Shown: positions 33,077 through 42,892 of the stretch, in pieces | How the letters are laid out: each line of letters opens with the position of its first letter | Position numbering within the stretch: the first letter of the stretch is position 1 | DNA from: Aristolochia californica | Lineage: Eukaryota; Streptophyta; Magnoliopsida; Piperales; Aristolochiaceae | Reading direction: 5' to 3' | Assembly: GCA_029961685.1 (NCBI GenBank) | Contig: JARWKL010000008.1 | Coordinates: forward strand, 14,851,981-14,915,980 | Length of the DNA: 64,000 nt | Notes under the pieces: model-generated | What the model was told of the DNA's origin: nothing | Databases searched by the model: none | What the model saw: only the letters and a program-made list of their open reading frames with translations | Translations under genes and position numbers: made by a program

Positions 33077-34280
33077 CCATCCCCCCAATCTATACTTTGT
33101 AACTTCAATAAGCAAACAATCTTTGTCATAAAATTTATGTGGCTGAAAAAGAAATTTTTGATCTTGTGTAGATTGAACAAGAAATTATGATTCCAAAAGA
33201 AGTTCTAATTGTCTTGATTCATCTTGTTCTTGTCTATATCTTGTTTTAATCTCATCTTGTTGTCCCCCTAAGATATTCTGGTTGCACAAAATTTGATTAC
33301 CACTTGTAGAATTTGTTGTTGCCTATTACCACATACTTACACTTCTTATTCGACACTCCTCAAGCTAGGAATCTCTTTTTTATTTTCCAAGAAACCCTAG
33401 CTTCCACAAAATAATGGTGAGAACAGAAAAAACACCCTAGCCTAATGATCAAACTCCAACTCCTATCTAAAATATCCATTTAAATTTAAAGGCGGTTCAA
33501 TCCATTTAGGGCAATGGAAAGAGTCTACTCACTTTTTAAGGGTAGGTTAAAATTTCTACTTGAAAAACTAAAATAATAGATTTAAGATATGTTGGGTGCA
33601 CTCCTTTTTTTTGCAAGTAATGGGTCTATAGGCATTACTCTTAAGTCATTTTAGAAAAAAAATTTGAAGCAGTTTGAGGAATTTAGGGTGTGAATAAAAA
33701 GATAGCAGTGCTTATATTTCAAATGGAAGGAGGCACACAATGTTGCACTTCATAATTCCAATAAAGGATGAAGCTTTAGACTAATAGATGTATGAAAAAT
33801 GACCAGATTTGACTCAAAAGGGAAATAAAAAGTAATTCCTCTATGAACATTTATGATGAGTAGTTACACCAATGGTAAAATCATGTTGGCCTTCATTATT
33901 TTATGATAATAAAATGGGTAGCTAAAAAGTGTGCAACTAATAGAGTTATCAATGTATTTTAGACATTTTAAAGAAAAAAATTGAAATAGTTTGAAGAATT
34001 AAGGGTGTGAATAAAAAGATAGCAGTACTTATATTTCAAATGGAAGGAGGCACACATTGTAGCAATTCATAATTCCAATTAAGGATGAAGCTTTAGACTA
34101 ATAGATGGATGAAAAATGACCAGATTTGACTCAAAAGGGAAATAGAAAAAGTAATTCCTCTATGAACATTTATGATTGAGGAGCTACACCAATGGTAAAA
34201 TCATGTTGGCCTCTATTATTTTATGATAATAAAATGGGTAGTTTGAAAGTATTCTACTAACAAAGTTATCATTGTATTTT
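33077..34280 (-). mobile_element. Element B interior, unit 2
   Basis: Non-coding. It aligns with 28270-28628 plus 31517 onward, confirming that A1 is an insertion. It holds a direct duplication at 33650-34280. Confidence 0.7.
33650..34280. repeat. Direct duplication, unit about 315 bases
   Basis: Both halves contain GGGTGTGAATAAAAAGATAG, CTTATATTTCAAATGGAAGG, GACCAGATTTGACTC and ATGTTGGCCT in the same order, starting near 33685 and 34005. The copies are highly similar. Confidence 0.85.
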
Positions 34281-34889
34281 AGACACATGCCTTCCTACAC
34301 AAGTACTATGTGGTCTACGACAAAATCTAAAAACAAAAGAAATATCAATCAAGTTTTCAAGTTAAGACCCAAAACCAAAACTCGTTGAAGATTGTAGCTT
34401 GGAAGAAGAACTTACACAAAATAAGCTTGAAAACTTGAAGACCTAGAGTAAAAGTAAAATAAAAAATCTCAAAAACTCTAGTTACGTAAATAGATAACCA
34501 ACCCTCCTACCTCTCCCTCCTTGTTGGGGAGGATTAGCTGAGTATTTCTTGGCCATTCAAAGCATTCCAAGGCTTTTTTAATTGAAACTATCAATAAACC
34601 TTCTTGAGAGAAAAAAAGTAGTTTTCTCTCAAAATAACTTCATTCTCTTTCAAATCACTCAACATTCCTAGCTGTCTCAAGCTCCTCTACATAATCTCTC
34701 ATTTTTGAAGATTTGGAAGTTTAGATTGCATAGGAGAGGGTATCTCTCCAACAAAATGTTGTAAGTTTTATTTTACTCTTTTATATTTTAGTTTTTTTAA
34801 TAGAGGTTCTCTAGTACCTTTAAGAGAGAAAAATTGGCATTCTAGAGTATGGAATCAAGAAAGGGAATGTTTGATCCGAGGAGCATCTT
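34281..34889. other. Unassigned stretch before copia-4
   Basis: No gene recognised. The left edge of the copia-4/copia-5 insertion must lie in or near this stretch, but no clean LTR end or target duplication could be fixed. Confidence 0.4.
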
Positions 34890-35065
34890 GAGTTGCAGCC
34901 CAAGCGGTTAGAGAGAAACACCTGTAAGTGTGCGATTTCTCTTGTAAATTATTTCTTCATAGTGGATTACTACAGCGGCAGAAGACATGATGTAGTCTTA
35001 GCTTGAGGCAAACTTGTATAAATCTTGTTGTATTTTTTCCATGGTTTCTTTTCCCTTCTTTCACA
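34890..35065 (+). repeat. Copia-4 5' LTR, partial
   Basis: Homologous to the inverse of 53890-54193 and 40091-40542 over the TAAGTGTGCGATTTCTCTTG, CTTGAGGCAAACTTG and TATAAATCTTGTTGTATTTT stretches. The outer half is not recognisable. Confidence 0.6.
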
Positions 35066-35096
35066 ATGTGGTGTCAAAGAAAACTACAACAGGGAT

Positions 35097-35720
35097 GATG
35101 AAGATTTTGTTCGACATGTATGAGAAGCCGTCTGCAAATAATACGGTATATCTCATAAAAAAACTCTTCAATTTAATGATGACATAAAATACACTAGTGG
35201 CATCACATTTGAATGAGTTTAGCATGATTGTCAATCATTTGACGTCCGTTCAGATTAAATTTAACTATGAGGTTTGTGCTTTAATTCTTTTGGCATCTCT
35301 GTCAAATTGTTGGGAGCCTATGAGGGCTGCAGTCAGCATCTCTGTAGGTAACGGGAAGTTGATTTTTAATGATATTCGGGATACCATTCTTGTGGAGGAA
35401 GTTCGTAGAAAAGACTCTAGAGAATCGTCGACATCTAGTTCTGCCCTAAGTGTTGATACTAGGGGCAGGAACTTCAAGAGGAATTCCAAATAGGGTAATG
35501 GTAGAGAGAAGTCAAAGAATGGAAGAAGCAAGTCCAAATTTGGAAGGAATGTCGAGTTCCGGAATTGTGGGAAGTCTGGTCACATAAAGAAGATCTACAG
35601 AGCACCGAAGAAGGATTAAAAGAAAGGTGATGTTGTAAATGCGATGACTGAAGAAGTTAAGATGTTTTACTCTTGTCGGTTGATAGCCCTATTGATTCTT
35701 TGGTGTTAGATTGAAGAATT
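35097..35720 (+). pseudogene. Copia-4 gag and protease start
   Basis: Gag motifs are the KKLFNL stretch, SHLNEFSMIVNHLTSVQI, LILLASLSNCWEPMRAAVS and ILVEEVRRKDSRE, with a degenerate zinc knuckle FRNCGKSGHIKKIYR in which the first and last Cys are lost. Protease begins LLLSVDSPIDS and stops at LD followed by TGA, just before where the catalytic triad should be. Frameshifts near 35490 and 35660. Copia-5 carries the same gag in inverse orientation at 39600-40090. Confidence 0.85.
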
Positions 35721-35849
35721 AACAATCCATGAAGAGAATTGTCAACCACTATAAATCCTATGTTAGATTCAACACTATAAAATGCTCCGTCGGTCAGCTT
35801 GAAGTGATGCAACACAGACTCAACCTTATGTTTTAGAAATTCAGACATG

Positions 35850-36188
35850 GGATTAAAGGGTTATGTAGATGCTGACATGGTTGGACACATTGATGGCAGG
35901 AAGTGTACTACTGGATATGTATACACATTGGGTGGTATAGCAGTTAGTTGGGTTTGTAAGTTTTAAAAGATAGTTGCTCTTTTCCCATTGAGGCAAAATA
36001 TGTCACCGTGACTGAAGCTAGCAAAGAGATGGTATGGCTCCAATCTTTTTGGGAAGAATTTCATCTCAAACATGGGAAGAATGTGTTGTATTCTGACAGG
36101 CAAAGTTCTATTCATTCAGCAAAGAATCTTGTTTATCATGCCAGTGCATTACACTTCATCAGATCGGCTCTAGAGGATGAAGTCTCAG
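35850..36188 (+). pseudogene. Copia-4 RNase H, upstream part
   Basis: KGYVDADMVGHIDGRKCTTG and EASKEMVWLQSFWEEF are copia RNase H motifs, followed by LYSDRQSSIHSAKN. It stops at the inserted solo LTR; the reading continues at 36812 with LEKI and NQNPTDVLMKIV. Confidence 0.85.
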
Positions 36189-36811
36189 TGTCACAATGTG
36201 GGACCCACCATTGTTGCACGAGCTAGTGGGAACCACCATAAGAACATGAGATGCCAAGAGGAGTCATCACACGAGCTGGCATGAGTTGGAAGATAACAAG
36301 CACGAGCTGGAATGAGTTGAAATATTTGAGCATCAAGTGGAACCCACAAAGATACCACGAGTTGGTATCCTTATCACATGAGTTGGAAGAACAAGTGGAA
36401 CCCACAAAGATAACCACGAGTTGGCATATTTATCCTATGGTCACATCCTCATAGAAGAATTTTAGTTTGAGTTATATTAGTCTTCTAATTATGTTGAGTT
36501 ATTTTATTATAATAAACTTATCTTTAAGTGTTATAGTTTGAATGTAATTAGGAGAATGGTAATTTAATTGTACTTGGACTCTACTACTTTCCTCTAATAT
36601 AAAGAGAGGTGCTTGTACTCGAACTTAAATCATCAAAGTGAAGTAGTTCTCAACTTCTCTCTCGTGAAGATTTCTTCTCTTGCCTAAACTCTTTTCTTTC
36701 CTTTTTTTTTCTCTTCTCTCCTCTCTACCAGAGAACCCTCTTTCTCCTTCTTTTATTTTCTCCCTCTCTCACCTTGCTTGAGATTTCAGTAAAGGGATCC
36801 TAAATTCAACA
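36189..36811 (+). mobile_element. Solo LTR of the copia-2 family
   Basis: TGTCACAATGTGGGACCC to AAATTCAACA, 623 bases, clearly similar to the copia-2 LTRs. Flanks CTCAG (36184-36188) and CTTAG (36812-36816) match at four of five positions. It interrupts copia-4 RNase H, so it is younger than copia-4. Confidence 0.9.
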
Positions 36812-36986
36812 CTTAGCACTTGAGAAGATCTGAGGGAATCAAAATCCAACTGATGTGTTGATGAAAATTGTTAGATCGAGAAACTGAAGTTGTGTGCAAC
36901 TTTACTTGGACTTCTTTCTGAGGATTGAGAAGTTGTTGCCGCTGTAGAGGAGATATTGATGATAGATTAATCTCCAAGTGGGAGAT
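36812..36986 (+). pseudogene. Copia-4 RNase H end and purine tract
   Basis: The frame after the solo LTR carries LEKI, a stop, then NQNPTDVLMKIV, the usual RNase H C-terminus. It ends with the purine-rich AAGTGGGAGAT (36976-36986) before the 3' LTR. Confidence 0.75.
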
Positions 36987-37183
36987 TGTTAAGTTGTGGA
37001 GCCTAATTAACGCCTTACATTGAGTTCATCACGGATATATTAGCTATTGTTTCATTAAGGGTAGTTTTGAAATTTTACTCTTGTAATGTGGTTGCCCTAG
37101 CTTTTTGTGCTTGTTTTTCCCTTCTTCCGCGTTTATTGTTATTGCTCTCATTAGTTTGGAATTAGGGTGTCTAATTCCTAACA
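36987..37183 (+). repeat. Copia-4 3' LTR
   Basis: TGTTAAGTTGTGGAGCC to CTAATTCCTAACA, 197 bases, shorter than relatives (249-452), so internally deleted. Confidence 0.8.
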
Positions 37184-38000
37184 TCAAATACCTGAGAATC
37201 CACCTCAAGTGACTCGCTGGTTTTGCATCATTCATGTTGAACTTGCTCAACACCTCTTCACATATTCTTCTTGTGACAGTTTCAAAACATCAATATCCCT
37301 ACTAACCCTCATCCCAAGGAGTTGTTTTTCAGCACCCAAATCCTTGATTGCAAACTTCTTGGACAACTCCATTTTCAACTTATCTATTTCCCTTTTGCAG
37401 GCACCTATAATCAACATGTCATCAACATATAGCATTAGAATGATGTAGGAGTTATCAAGGTTCTTTACGCAACAAAAATGATCCGCTAAAACCTTAAGAA
37501 ATCAATACCACTGATGATGACGTCAAACTTCTTATACCACTGTCTTGGAGCTTGTTTAAGACCATACAAGCACTTTCAAAGTTTTCACACCATTTTCTCC
37601 TTTCATGTGCTTTGAAACCTTGTGGTTAGATCATGTAAATTTCTTCCTCCAAATCACCATGAAGAAAAGTTGTCTTTACATCCAATTGCTCTAAGTGCAA
37701 GTCTTCATTTGTCACTAGTTCAAACACTATTCTAATAGTAGTCAATTTCACTACTAGAGAGAAAATCTCAGTGTAGTCAATGTCTTCTTTTTGTTGAAAG
37801 CCTTTTACAACCAGTCTTGCCTTGTACCGCTTGATGCCACCATATTCGTCTTTTATTCAGTACACCTATTTATTCTACAAAGACTTCTTCCCTTTTGGTA
37901 ACTTAGTAAACTGCCAAGTCTGATTGGATAACAGTAAATCCATCTCATCCCTCATGGCCAACTCCCACTTAGGTGATTCATCAACTTGCACGACTTCCTC
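37184..38000 (-). pseudogene. Copia-5 reverse transcriptase, with RNase H edge
   Basis: The catalytic box LYVDDMLIIG is intact (YVDD at 37418-37429), followed by KFAIKDLGAEKQLLGMRV and KLSQEEYVKRC. Low-coordinate residues read FNMNDAKPAS and WILRYL, with a deletion between. The higher part (37500-38000) retains RT palm and fingers sequence in several frames with stops. Confidence 0.85.
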
Positions 38001-39340
38001 ATAACTCTCTGGTTTACCTTTATCAATCAACAAAATATAATTCAATGCAAGGGAGTATCTCTATGGTGGTCTTCTAGTTCTGGTAGATCTTATGAGTTCA
38101 GTCACATAAATGTTCTGATTTACTTTTGGGGCTATGTTTTCCTGGTCTTCAGAAATATTCGCCATCTCAATAATTGGAAGATCTCTCAACTGAATCACTT
38201 CAAAGTTCTTAGCTTCATTACTTGTGCTCTCAGAATATGTTCTCTACATGTCTTTATGAAGGGTACCTTCTTTGAAGATCACATCTTTGCTCCAGATAAT
38301 CTTAAAACTTTGGTCATCCCAAAATGTTATCCAAGCTCGGTACCACCATAGCCAATAAAGAAACATATCTTGGATTTGGCATCAAGTTTACATTTAATAG
38401 CAGAATCAATGTGAATATATGAAACACAACCAAACACTTTCGAGAAAGAAAGGTTTACCTATTTTCTGCTCCAAACCTCTTATAGTATTTTGCAATCCAA
38501 TGGTGTTTAAGGACCTTTTTTTTTATCAAATAGACAGTAGTGCTAATAGCCTCAGACCAGAAGATCATTGGAAATCCCACATGTAATCTCATTCTCCTAG
38601 CATGCTCGTTCAAAGTCCTATTCATCCTCTTAGTCACACCATTCTATTGATGTTTTTCAGGAATAGTCTTCTTCATCTTTATTCCATTATCAACATAATT
38701 CCACTTGAAATCATCATCTATGTATTCTCCCTCATTATCTTACTACAAGCACTCCACCTTCAAATCTGTCTCATTCTCAACCATTTCTATCCATCTCTTG
38801 AATGTATGAAAAACATCATATTTATTTTTTAGGAAATAAAATCAAATTGTTCTGCTTGCTTCATCAATAAATGTCATTTAGTAATTAGAACCACCAAGGG
38901 AGGTAACAGTTTAAGGTCCCCACACATCTATATGAATGAACACCAATTTTGTTATCTTTTGCTACTTTCCAGCCTTAGAAAAGCTAACCCTTTTCTGTTT
39001 GCCAAAAATATAGCCTTCACACAAACTGTTGTTTAAAGATTTCAACCCTGGTAGCTTCCCTTTGGACTAAAGCACTTTCATTCCCTTTTCACTCACGTGA
39101 CTGAGCCTATAATGCCACAAATCAGAATTAATAACAGCAACCGCAACCGCAACCGCACCCGTGTTTCTACAACTAGAAGTGATGTAAAGAGTTTCAGCTT
39201 TAACTCATGCAACAACCATGGCTCCCTTAGTGAATTTCCATGTGATACCATTAAAAGTCTCATTATGACCTTCACTATCAAGATGCCTTACTAAGATTAG
39301 ATTACGCATCAGTTTTTGCACATGTCTCTCTTTGTCAAAT
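38001..39340 (-). pseudogene. Copia-5 integrase
   Basis: The frame at 38637-38455 reads MTKRMNRTLNEHARRMRLHV and FWSEAISTTVYLI, the copia integrase third region and C-terminal helices. Higher up (38700-39080) the catalytic-core and His/Cys regions are readable only in fragments. Stops throughout. Confidence 0.75.
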
Positions 39341-40090
39341 TTTCACCCTAACCCATTTGACATCCTCAAACTGACATCACCAATACTGACAATATCAATG
39401 GTTCTCCATCAGTAAGATACACCTTCTCGTGATTTTCATCAACATAATTCTCCATGATCTTGTGATGCATAGTGGTGTGAAAGGAAGCTCCTAAATCTAA
39501 TAGCCAAGAGTCAATAGGGCTATCAATTGACAAGAGTAAAGTATCTTGTACTTCTTCAGTCACCGCATTTGCAACATCTTTTTTCTTTCATCCTTCTTTG
39601 GTGCTCTGCAGTTCTTATTTATATGACCAGACTTGCCACAATTCCACCATTCCACATTCCTTCCAAATTTGGACTTGCTTCTTCATTCCTTGCCATCTAC
39701 TGTTGCCCTTGTTGGAATTACACTCAAATTTGTTTTCCCTAGTATCGACATTTAGGGCAAAATTAGATGTTGATGATTCTCTGGAGTCCTTTCTACAAAC
39801 TTTCTCAGCAAGAATAGTAACCCGAACATTATTAAAGTTCAACTTCCCATTACATAAATAATTGTTGACCGCAACCCTGATAGGCTCCCAACTATTTGGC
39901 AGAGATGCCAAAAGAATTAAGGCACGAACCTTATTATCAAATTAATCTAAAAGGAGGTCAATTGATTGACAATCGTACAAAACTCATTCAAATGTGTTGC
40001 CACTGGTGTATTTTCTGTCATTTTTAAATTGAACAGTTTTTTCATGAGAGGTACCTTATTATTTATAGAAGGCTTCTCATACATATCAGA
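39341..40090 (-). pseudogene. Copia-5 protease and gag, main part
   Basis: Protease reads LLSIDSPIDSWLLDLGASFH: the active triad DSG is changed to DLG. Gag (40090-39600) has SDMYEKPSINNKV, KKLFNLKMTENTPVATHLNE, LASLPNSWEPIRVAV and a zinc knuckle region near 39620. It is the inverse counterpart of copia-4 gag. Confidence 0.85.
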
Positions 40091-40542
40091 CATACAAATT
40101 AGATGCCCTAATTCCAAACTAACGAGAGAAATAGTAATAGTCGCGGAAGCAAGGAAAAACAAGCACGATAACAAACAAGATTTATACAAGTTCGCGTCGA
40201 GGTGACACTACATCCTGTCTTTCATTGTTGTTGTGATCCACTATAAAGATGAAATTATTTACAAGAGAAATTACACACACTTACATGTGGTTTTTCTCTA
40301 ACCTCTTTTGATCACAACCGATGCACATCGGATGATAAAATCCTAATAACAACACCCCAAATATAAAGAGGAAACAAGGGCAATAGCAATACAAGAGTTA
40401 AATCATCAAACTACCCTTAATGAAATAGTAGTTAATATATCATGGACTGGGAGGGGGGCTTCCTGCCCCCCTTCCAACCCCCGCGACGATCTTACTACTA
40501 AGGTCAATCCGCATACCAACTCAGCATAAGGCGTTGATAACA
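40091..40542 (-). mobile_element. Solo LTR in copia-5 gag
   Basis: A block of about 452 bases, homologous to the 40814 and 53890 LTRs, with decayed TG end (near 40091) and TAACA at 40542. Gag reading continues on both sides: NVALEKI to the right and SDMYEKP to the left. Possible target duplication ATCAG/ATCTT is weak. It contains a G/C-rich stretch (40450-40485) absent from relatives. Confidence 0.75.
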
Positions 40543-40779
40543 ATCTTCATCATTCTCGTTGTGATTTTCTCCAATGCCACGTTATGAGCGGCATTCTTCG
40601 ACAGTGTCAACTGGATCACTCCCAAATCCTATCATCTTTCATGCCTTCTGGTTTTATATCTAAAAGTGGTGAGTGCATTTTTTACTATACAGATAATCTT
40701 CAATCTGCATTGTCTAGAATGAAAAATTCATACCATCAAACTTGTTGATTCCAAGTGTTGATCCTTCTCCGCTAGTCAT
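40543..40779 (-). pseudogene. Copia-5 gag N-terminus
   Basis: ATG at 40779-40777 opens MTSGEGSTLGINKFDGMNFS, the standard copia gag start, followed by MQIEDYLYSKK and, after stops, VIQLTLSKNAAHNVALEKI. Confidence 0.85.
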
Positions 40780-40799
40780 TGCTCTCAATCCCGAACAAA

Positions 40800-40811
40800 G
40801 CTCTTATACCA
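40800..40811 (-). promoter_or_regulatory. Copia-5 primer-binding site
   Basis: Minus strand TGGTATAAGAGC, one mismatch to the tRNA-Met primer site, two bases from the 5' LTR. Confidence 0.8.
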
Positions 40812-40813
40812 CT

Positions 40814-41062
40814 TGTTAGGAATTAGACGCCCTAGTTCAATACTAGCGAGAGCAATAATAATGGCAGAAGAAGAAATAATCAAGCATGAAAAACTCAAGA
40901 TTTATACAGGTTCACCTCAAGGCGAGACCACCTCCTATCTTTTGCCGCTGCAACACTTCACTAGGATGATAAAGCAGTTTACAAGAGAAATCGCACCCAC
41001 ACACAAGATCTATCCACATACTAACTTTTCTTAAGGCATTATTTAGACTCTGCAATTTAACA
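40814..41062 (-). repeat. Copia-5 5' LTR
   Basis: TGTTAGGAATTAGACGCCC to CAATTTAACA in plus coordinates. Same family as 53890-54193 and 36987-37183. Confidence 0.88.
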
Positions 41063-41068
41063 CTACCA

Positions 41069-41477
41069 TGTTAACTTTCAAATAGTAAGCATGGTAGACA
41101 AAGAGAAGAGGAGAAAACGTAAGAGAGAGGAGAAAAGAGAGGAAATCGAAGAGTGCATGCATTGATATGAAGCGGAAATTGTGAGAGTGGTGTATTTATT
41201 GCTCTTTTACATGGTCCTTTTTATAGTAGAATACTGACTTATGCTAAAAATAAAATTTTTTAAAGTTCCTAATTACACCCAATAATCTCTCACTAAATCT
41301 AATCACAATACTTTGCAATAAGAAAACTATAACTAAGAGAATAAGGAGGAAATCTTCCTCTCACATATGATCGACTAAGATTCTTCTTCTTCTCTTTCTC
41401 TTTGACTTTATTTTATTAGTGAGACCTCCTTTTAATGAGACTCACCTTGGATTATTTGGTAATAGCTTTCTTCAACA
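41069..41477 (-). repeat. Element B LTR 3 (5' LTR)
   Basis: TGTTAACTTTCAAAT to TCTTCAACA. Directly to its left is ACTACCA, what remains of B's primer site after copia-5 inserted. Confidence 0.82.
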
Positions 41478-41582
41478 CTTTATATCTACCTTCACCCTCT
41501 TCCAAACCTTTTAATCACCCTATCTCAGTCTTCCATTGTGCTTGACTACAAGGGTAGGACCTTTCCAATGAAGGTTCTATCA
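41478..41582 (+). repeat. Gypsy-3 3' LTR, second part
   Basis: ATCTACCTTCACCCTCTTCC to GGTTCTATCA matches the last part of the gypsy-3 5' LTR (22850-22937). It shows that the whole 27886-41477 block is an insertion. Confidence 0.85.
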
Positions 41583-41587
41583 TATGG

Positions 41588-41851
41588 AAGTTAAGCTTCC
41601 TATGGTGATGAAATGTGATAATCAAGCAACTATATTAATAGAATAATCTAGTATTTTATGAAAGAACTAAACACATGGAAGTGGATTATCACTATATTAG
41701 AGACCAAGTTACGAATGGAAAGATAATTACTTATCATGAGAGAAATGAAGATCAAGTAGACCTCTCTAACAAGGCTTTCCAAAGAGCTCAATTTACTAAA
41801 TTGGCTTCCAAGCTAGGAATGTTTGATTTTTATTATCCAACTTGCGGGGAG
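41588..41851 (+). pseudogene. Copia-1 RNase H, downstream half
   Basis: It continues the RNase H cut at 22346: KLPMVMKCDNQAT, then EVDYHYIRDQVTNGKIITY and FTKLASKLGMFD. It ends with the purine-rich GCGGGGAG before the LTR. One stop and one frameshift lie near 41640-41665. Confidence 0.88.
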
Positions 41852-42092
41852 TGTTAGAATATAAGGAGATAGTTTGTAAAGATTAGTATTTAAAAAAGGG
41901 TAGAAAAGTGTAATTTAAATAACTTTTTTTTAAATATCTATTGTATAGCTCATTGGGTATTATTAATAATTTTCAGTGTTCCTCTTATATAACTTGATGG
42001 AGTACTTTAGTGAGCTTAATCTTTTGGGGCAAGCCTTTGAACAATTCAATTTCTCTCTTTCCTTCTTTCCTACTTCTTTTTCAAAATCTTAT
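41852..42092 (+). repeat. Copia-1 3' LTR
   Basis: TGTTAGAATATAAGGAG starts after the purine tract. The right end is estimated from the CTTCTTTTTCAAAATCTTA stretch, where an ACA end seems to have decayed. Confidence 0.65.
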
Positions 42093-42634
42093 GTAATTAA
42101 TCTCAGATTAAGCTCACACTTAATCACAGTTTCCTTGTCTAAATTTGATAAAAAAAAAAATTGATAACCTATATTTGTCGAGTCCAAACTGGAGTTGGCT
42201 CGTTGATAGACAAAAACATGGTTTTCTTTCTTTTCCTTGGAAATCATAGTAATAACTACCATAAAAATCTTATTATATTTCAAAATAATTTCAAATAAGA
42301 AAATAATAAGATTTTAAATTAGAGATTTCTAGAAAACCTGTAATCATGAAAAACTTTGTAAGAAATGCTTTCCCTGGGATACTCATGATTTTCAACCAGG
42401 GCAGTGACTTGGCCTAAGAATTGTACTAACTAAAAAGAAAATCATATGTTGTACAAGACATAGAAGTGTGCTCTTTTAACCTCCATCCTATTTACTTTTT
42501 ACAACCATTCTTTACATGGTACAATTAGTAGTATCACTTCTGCAGCAACTTTTAAGATGGACTGGCCAAGAATATTGGTAATGTTACTTTTAAGATAGGA
42601 ATTTACTGTATTTGTTGAAGAGAGTAAGACTTAC
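42093..42634 (-). other. Giant intron, 5' end
   Basis: Intron sequence between the copia-1 LTR and the donor at 42634. No gene or repeat recognised. Confidence 0.55.
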
Positions 42635-42892
42635 CTCCAAATGGGATCCTCAATTGGCTGAGAATAGACACTAATCATCTTATCTTCATTTCTCTTTTTC
42701 ACAAAGCCTAAACAGATCTCCGTGGGGTCTTTCTGAGGTGCAGTCTCTTGACGTCTTTTTTTCTCTGATTCACGAGGAGCTGAACTTGTTTCTCCATCCA
42801 AACGTTTCCTTGGGCTGCTAGTCCCCCGCTTCCTTTGGGCAGGACAAGTTGAGATCAAACTTAACAAGTCTTGAGCACATTCTGATTCACTT
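42635..42892 (-). CDS. Host gene exon upstream of the giant intron
   Basis: The coding stretch reads SESECAQDLLSLISTCPAQR, a basic low-complexity middle (KRGTSSPRKRLDGE, KKRRQETAPQK), and ends VYSQPIEDPIWR with a consensus donor AG|GTAAGT at 42634. IEDPIWRG is the expected opening of the SPOC-like domain and continues in frame at 21639. The acceptor chosen is TTACATAG (AG at 42893-42894). The same frame extends upstream to an ATG at 42975-42973 but crosses a TAA at about 42905, so either the acceptor is right or the exon carries a nonsense mutation. The basic middle could be a nuclear localisation signal. Confidence 0.75.

Larger units (their letters stand above)
34890..37183 (+). mobile_element. 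Copia-4: internally deleted copia element
   Basis: A partial 5' LTR (to 35065), primer site TGGTGTCAAAGA (35069-35080), gag, the first residues of protease, then a jump to RNase H, a purine tract and a short 3' LTR (36987-37183). Integrase and RT are deleted between about 35715 and 35850. A solo LTR interrupts RNase H at 36189-36811. It abuts copia-5 head to head. Confidence 0.8.
37184..41062 (-). mobile_element. Copia-5: truncated copia element
   Basis: From high to low: 5' LTR (40814-41062), primer site TGGTATAAGAGC (40800-40811), gag, protease, integrase and RT, ending in the RNase H at WILRYL, exactly where the copia-4 LTR stops. The 3' LTR is missing. A solo LTR splits gag at 40091-40542. 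It lies six bases from element B LTR 3, so it landed next to B's primer site. Confidence 0.85.
27886..41477 (-). mobile_element. Element B: tandem non-autonomous LTR retroelement (LTR-int-LTR-int-LTR)
   Basis: Three LTRs of one family lie in minus orientation: 27886-28269 (3'), 32650-33076 (shared) and 41069-41477 (5'). Purine tracts follow the first two in plus coordinates, and primer-site remnants precede the last two. The insertion splits the gypsy-3 3' LTR. Flanks CTCTT (27881-27885) and CTTTA (41478-41482) match at three of five positions. Each interior carries no gene of its own; unit 1, without A1, is about 1.5 kb. Copia-4 and copia-5 fill unit 2. Confidence 0.85.
20959..42892 (-). other. 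Host gene: AIPP2-related PHD-finger protein, C-terminal part, with a 21-kb intron
   Basis: Gene-level summary. Four exons (42892-42635, 21639-21427, 21336-21212, 21122-20959) join with GT-AG splice sites and matching codon phase at every junction: AG|G (Arg), AG|G (Arg) and A|GG (Arg). The spliced product has the SPOC-like domain of plant PHD-finger proteins related to AIPP2, starting DPIWRG and ending YLWGLFR. The AIPP2 group is known as partners in H3K27me3-reading repressor complexes; the exact role here is inference. The PHD exons are not found upstream in the window, so the 5' part is outside it, lost or too diverged. Intron 1 (21640-42634) is 20,995 bases and holds copia-1 and everything nested in it. 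Confidence 0.8.

Noticed and set aside
38001..38351. A 121-codon plus-strand frame over copia-5.
   Set aside because: It is antisense to copia-5 integrase/RT sequence and has no recognisable domain.
42089..42283. Short frames flanking the copia-1 3' LTR as small genes.
   Set aside because: They are low-complexity, overlap the LTR and have no homology I can recognise.
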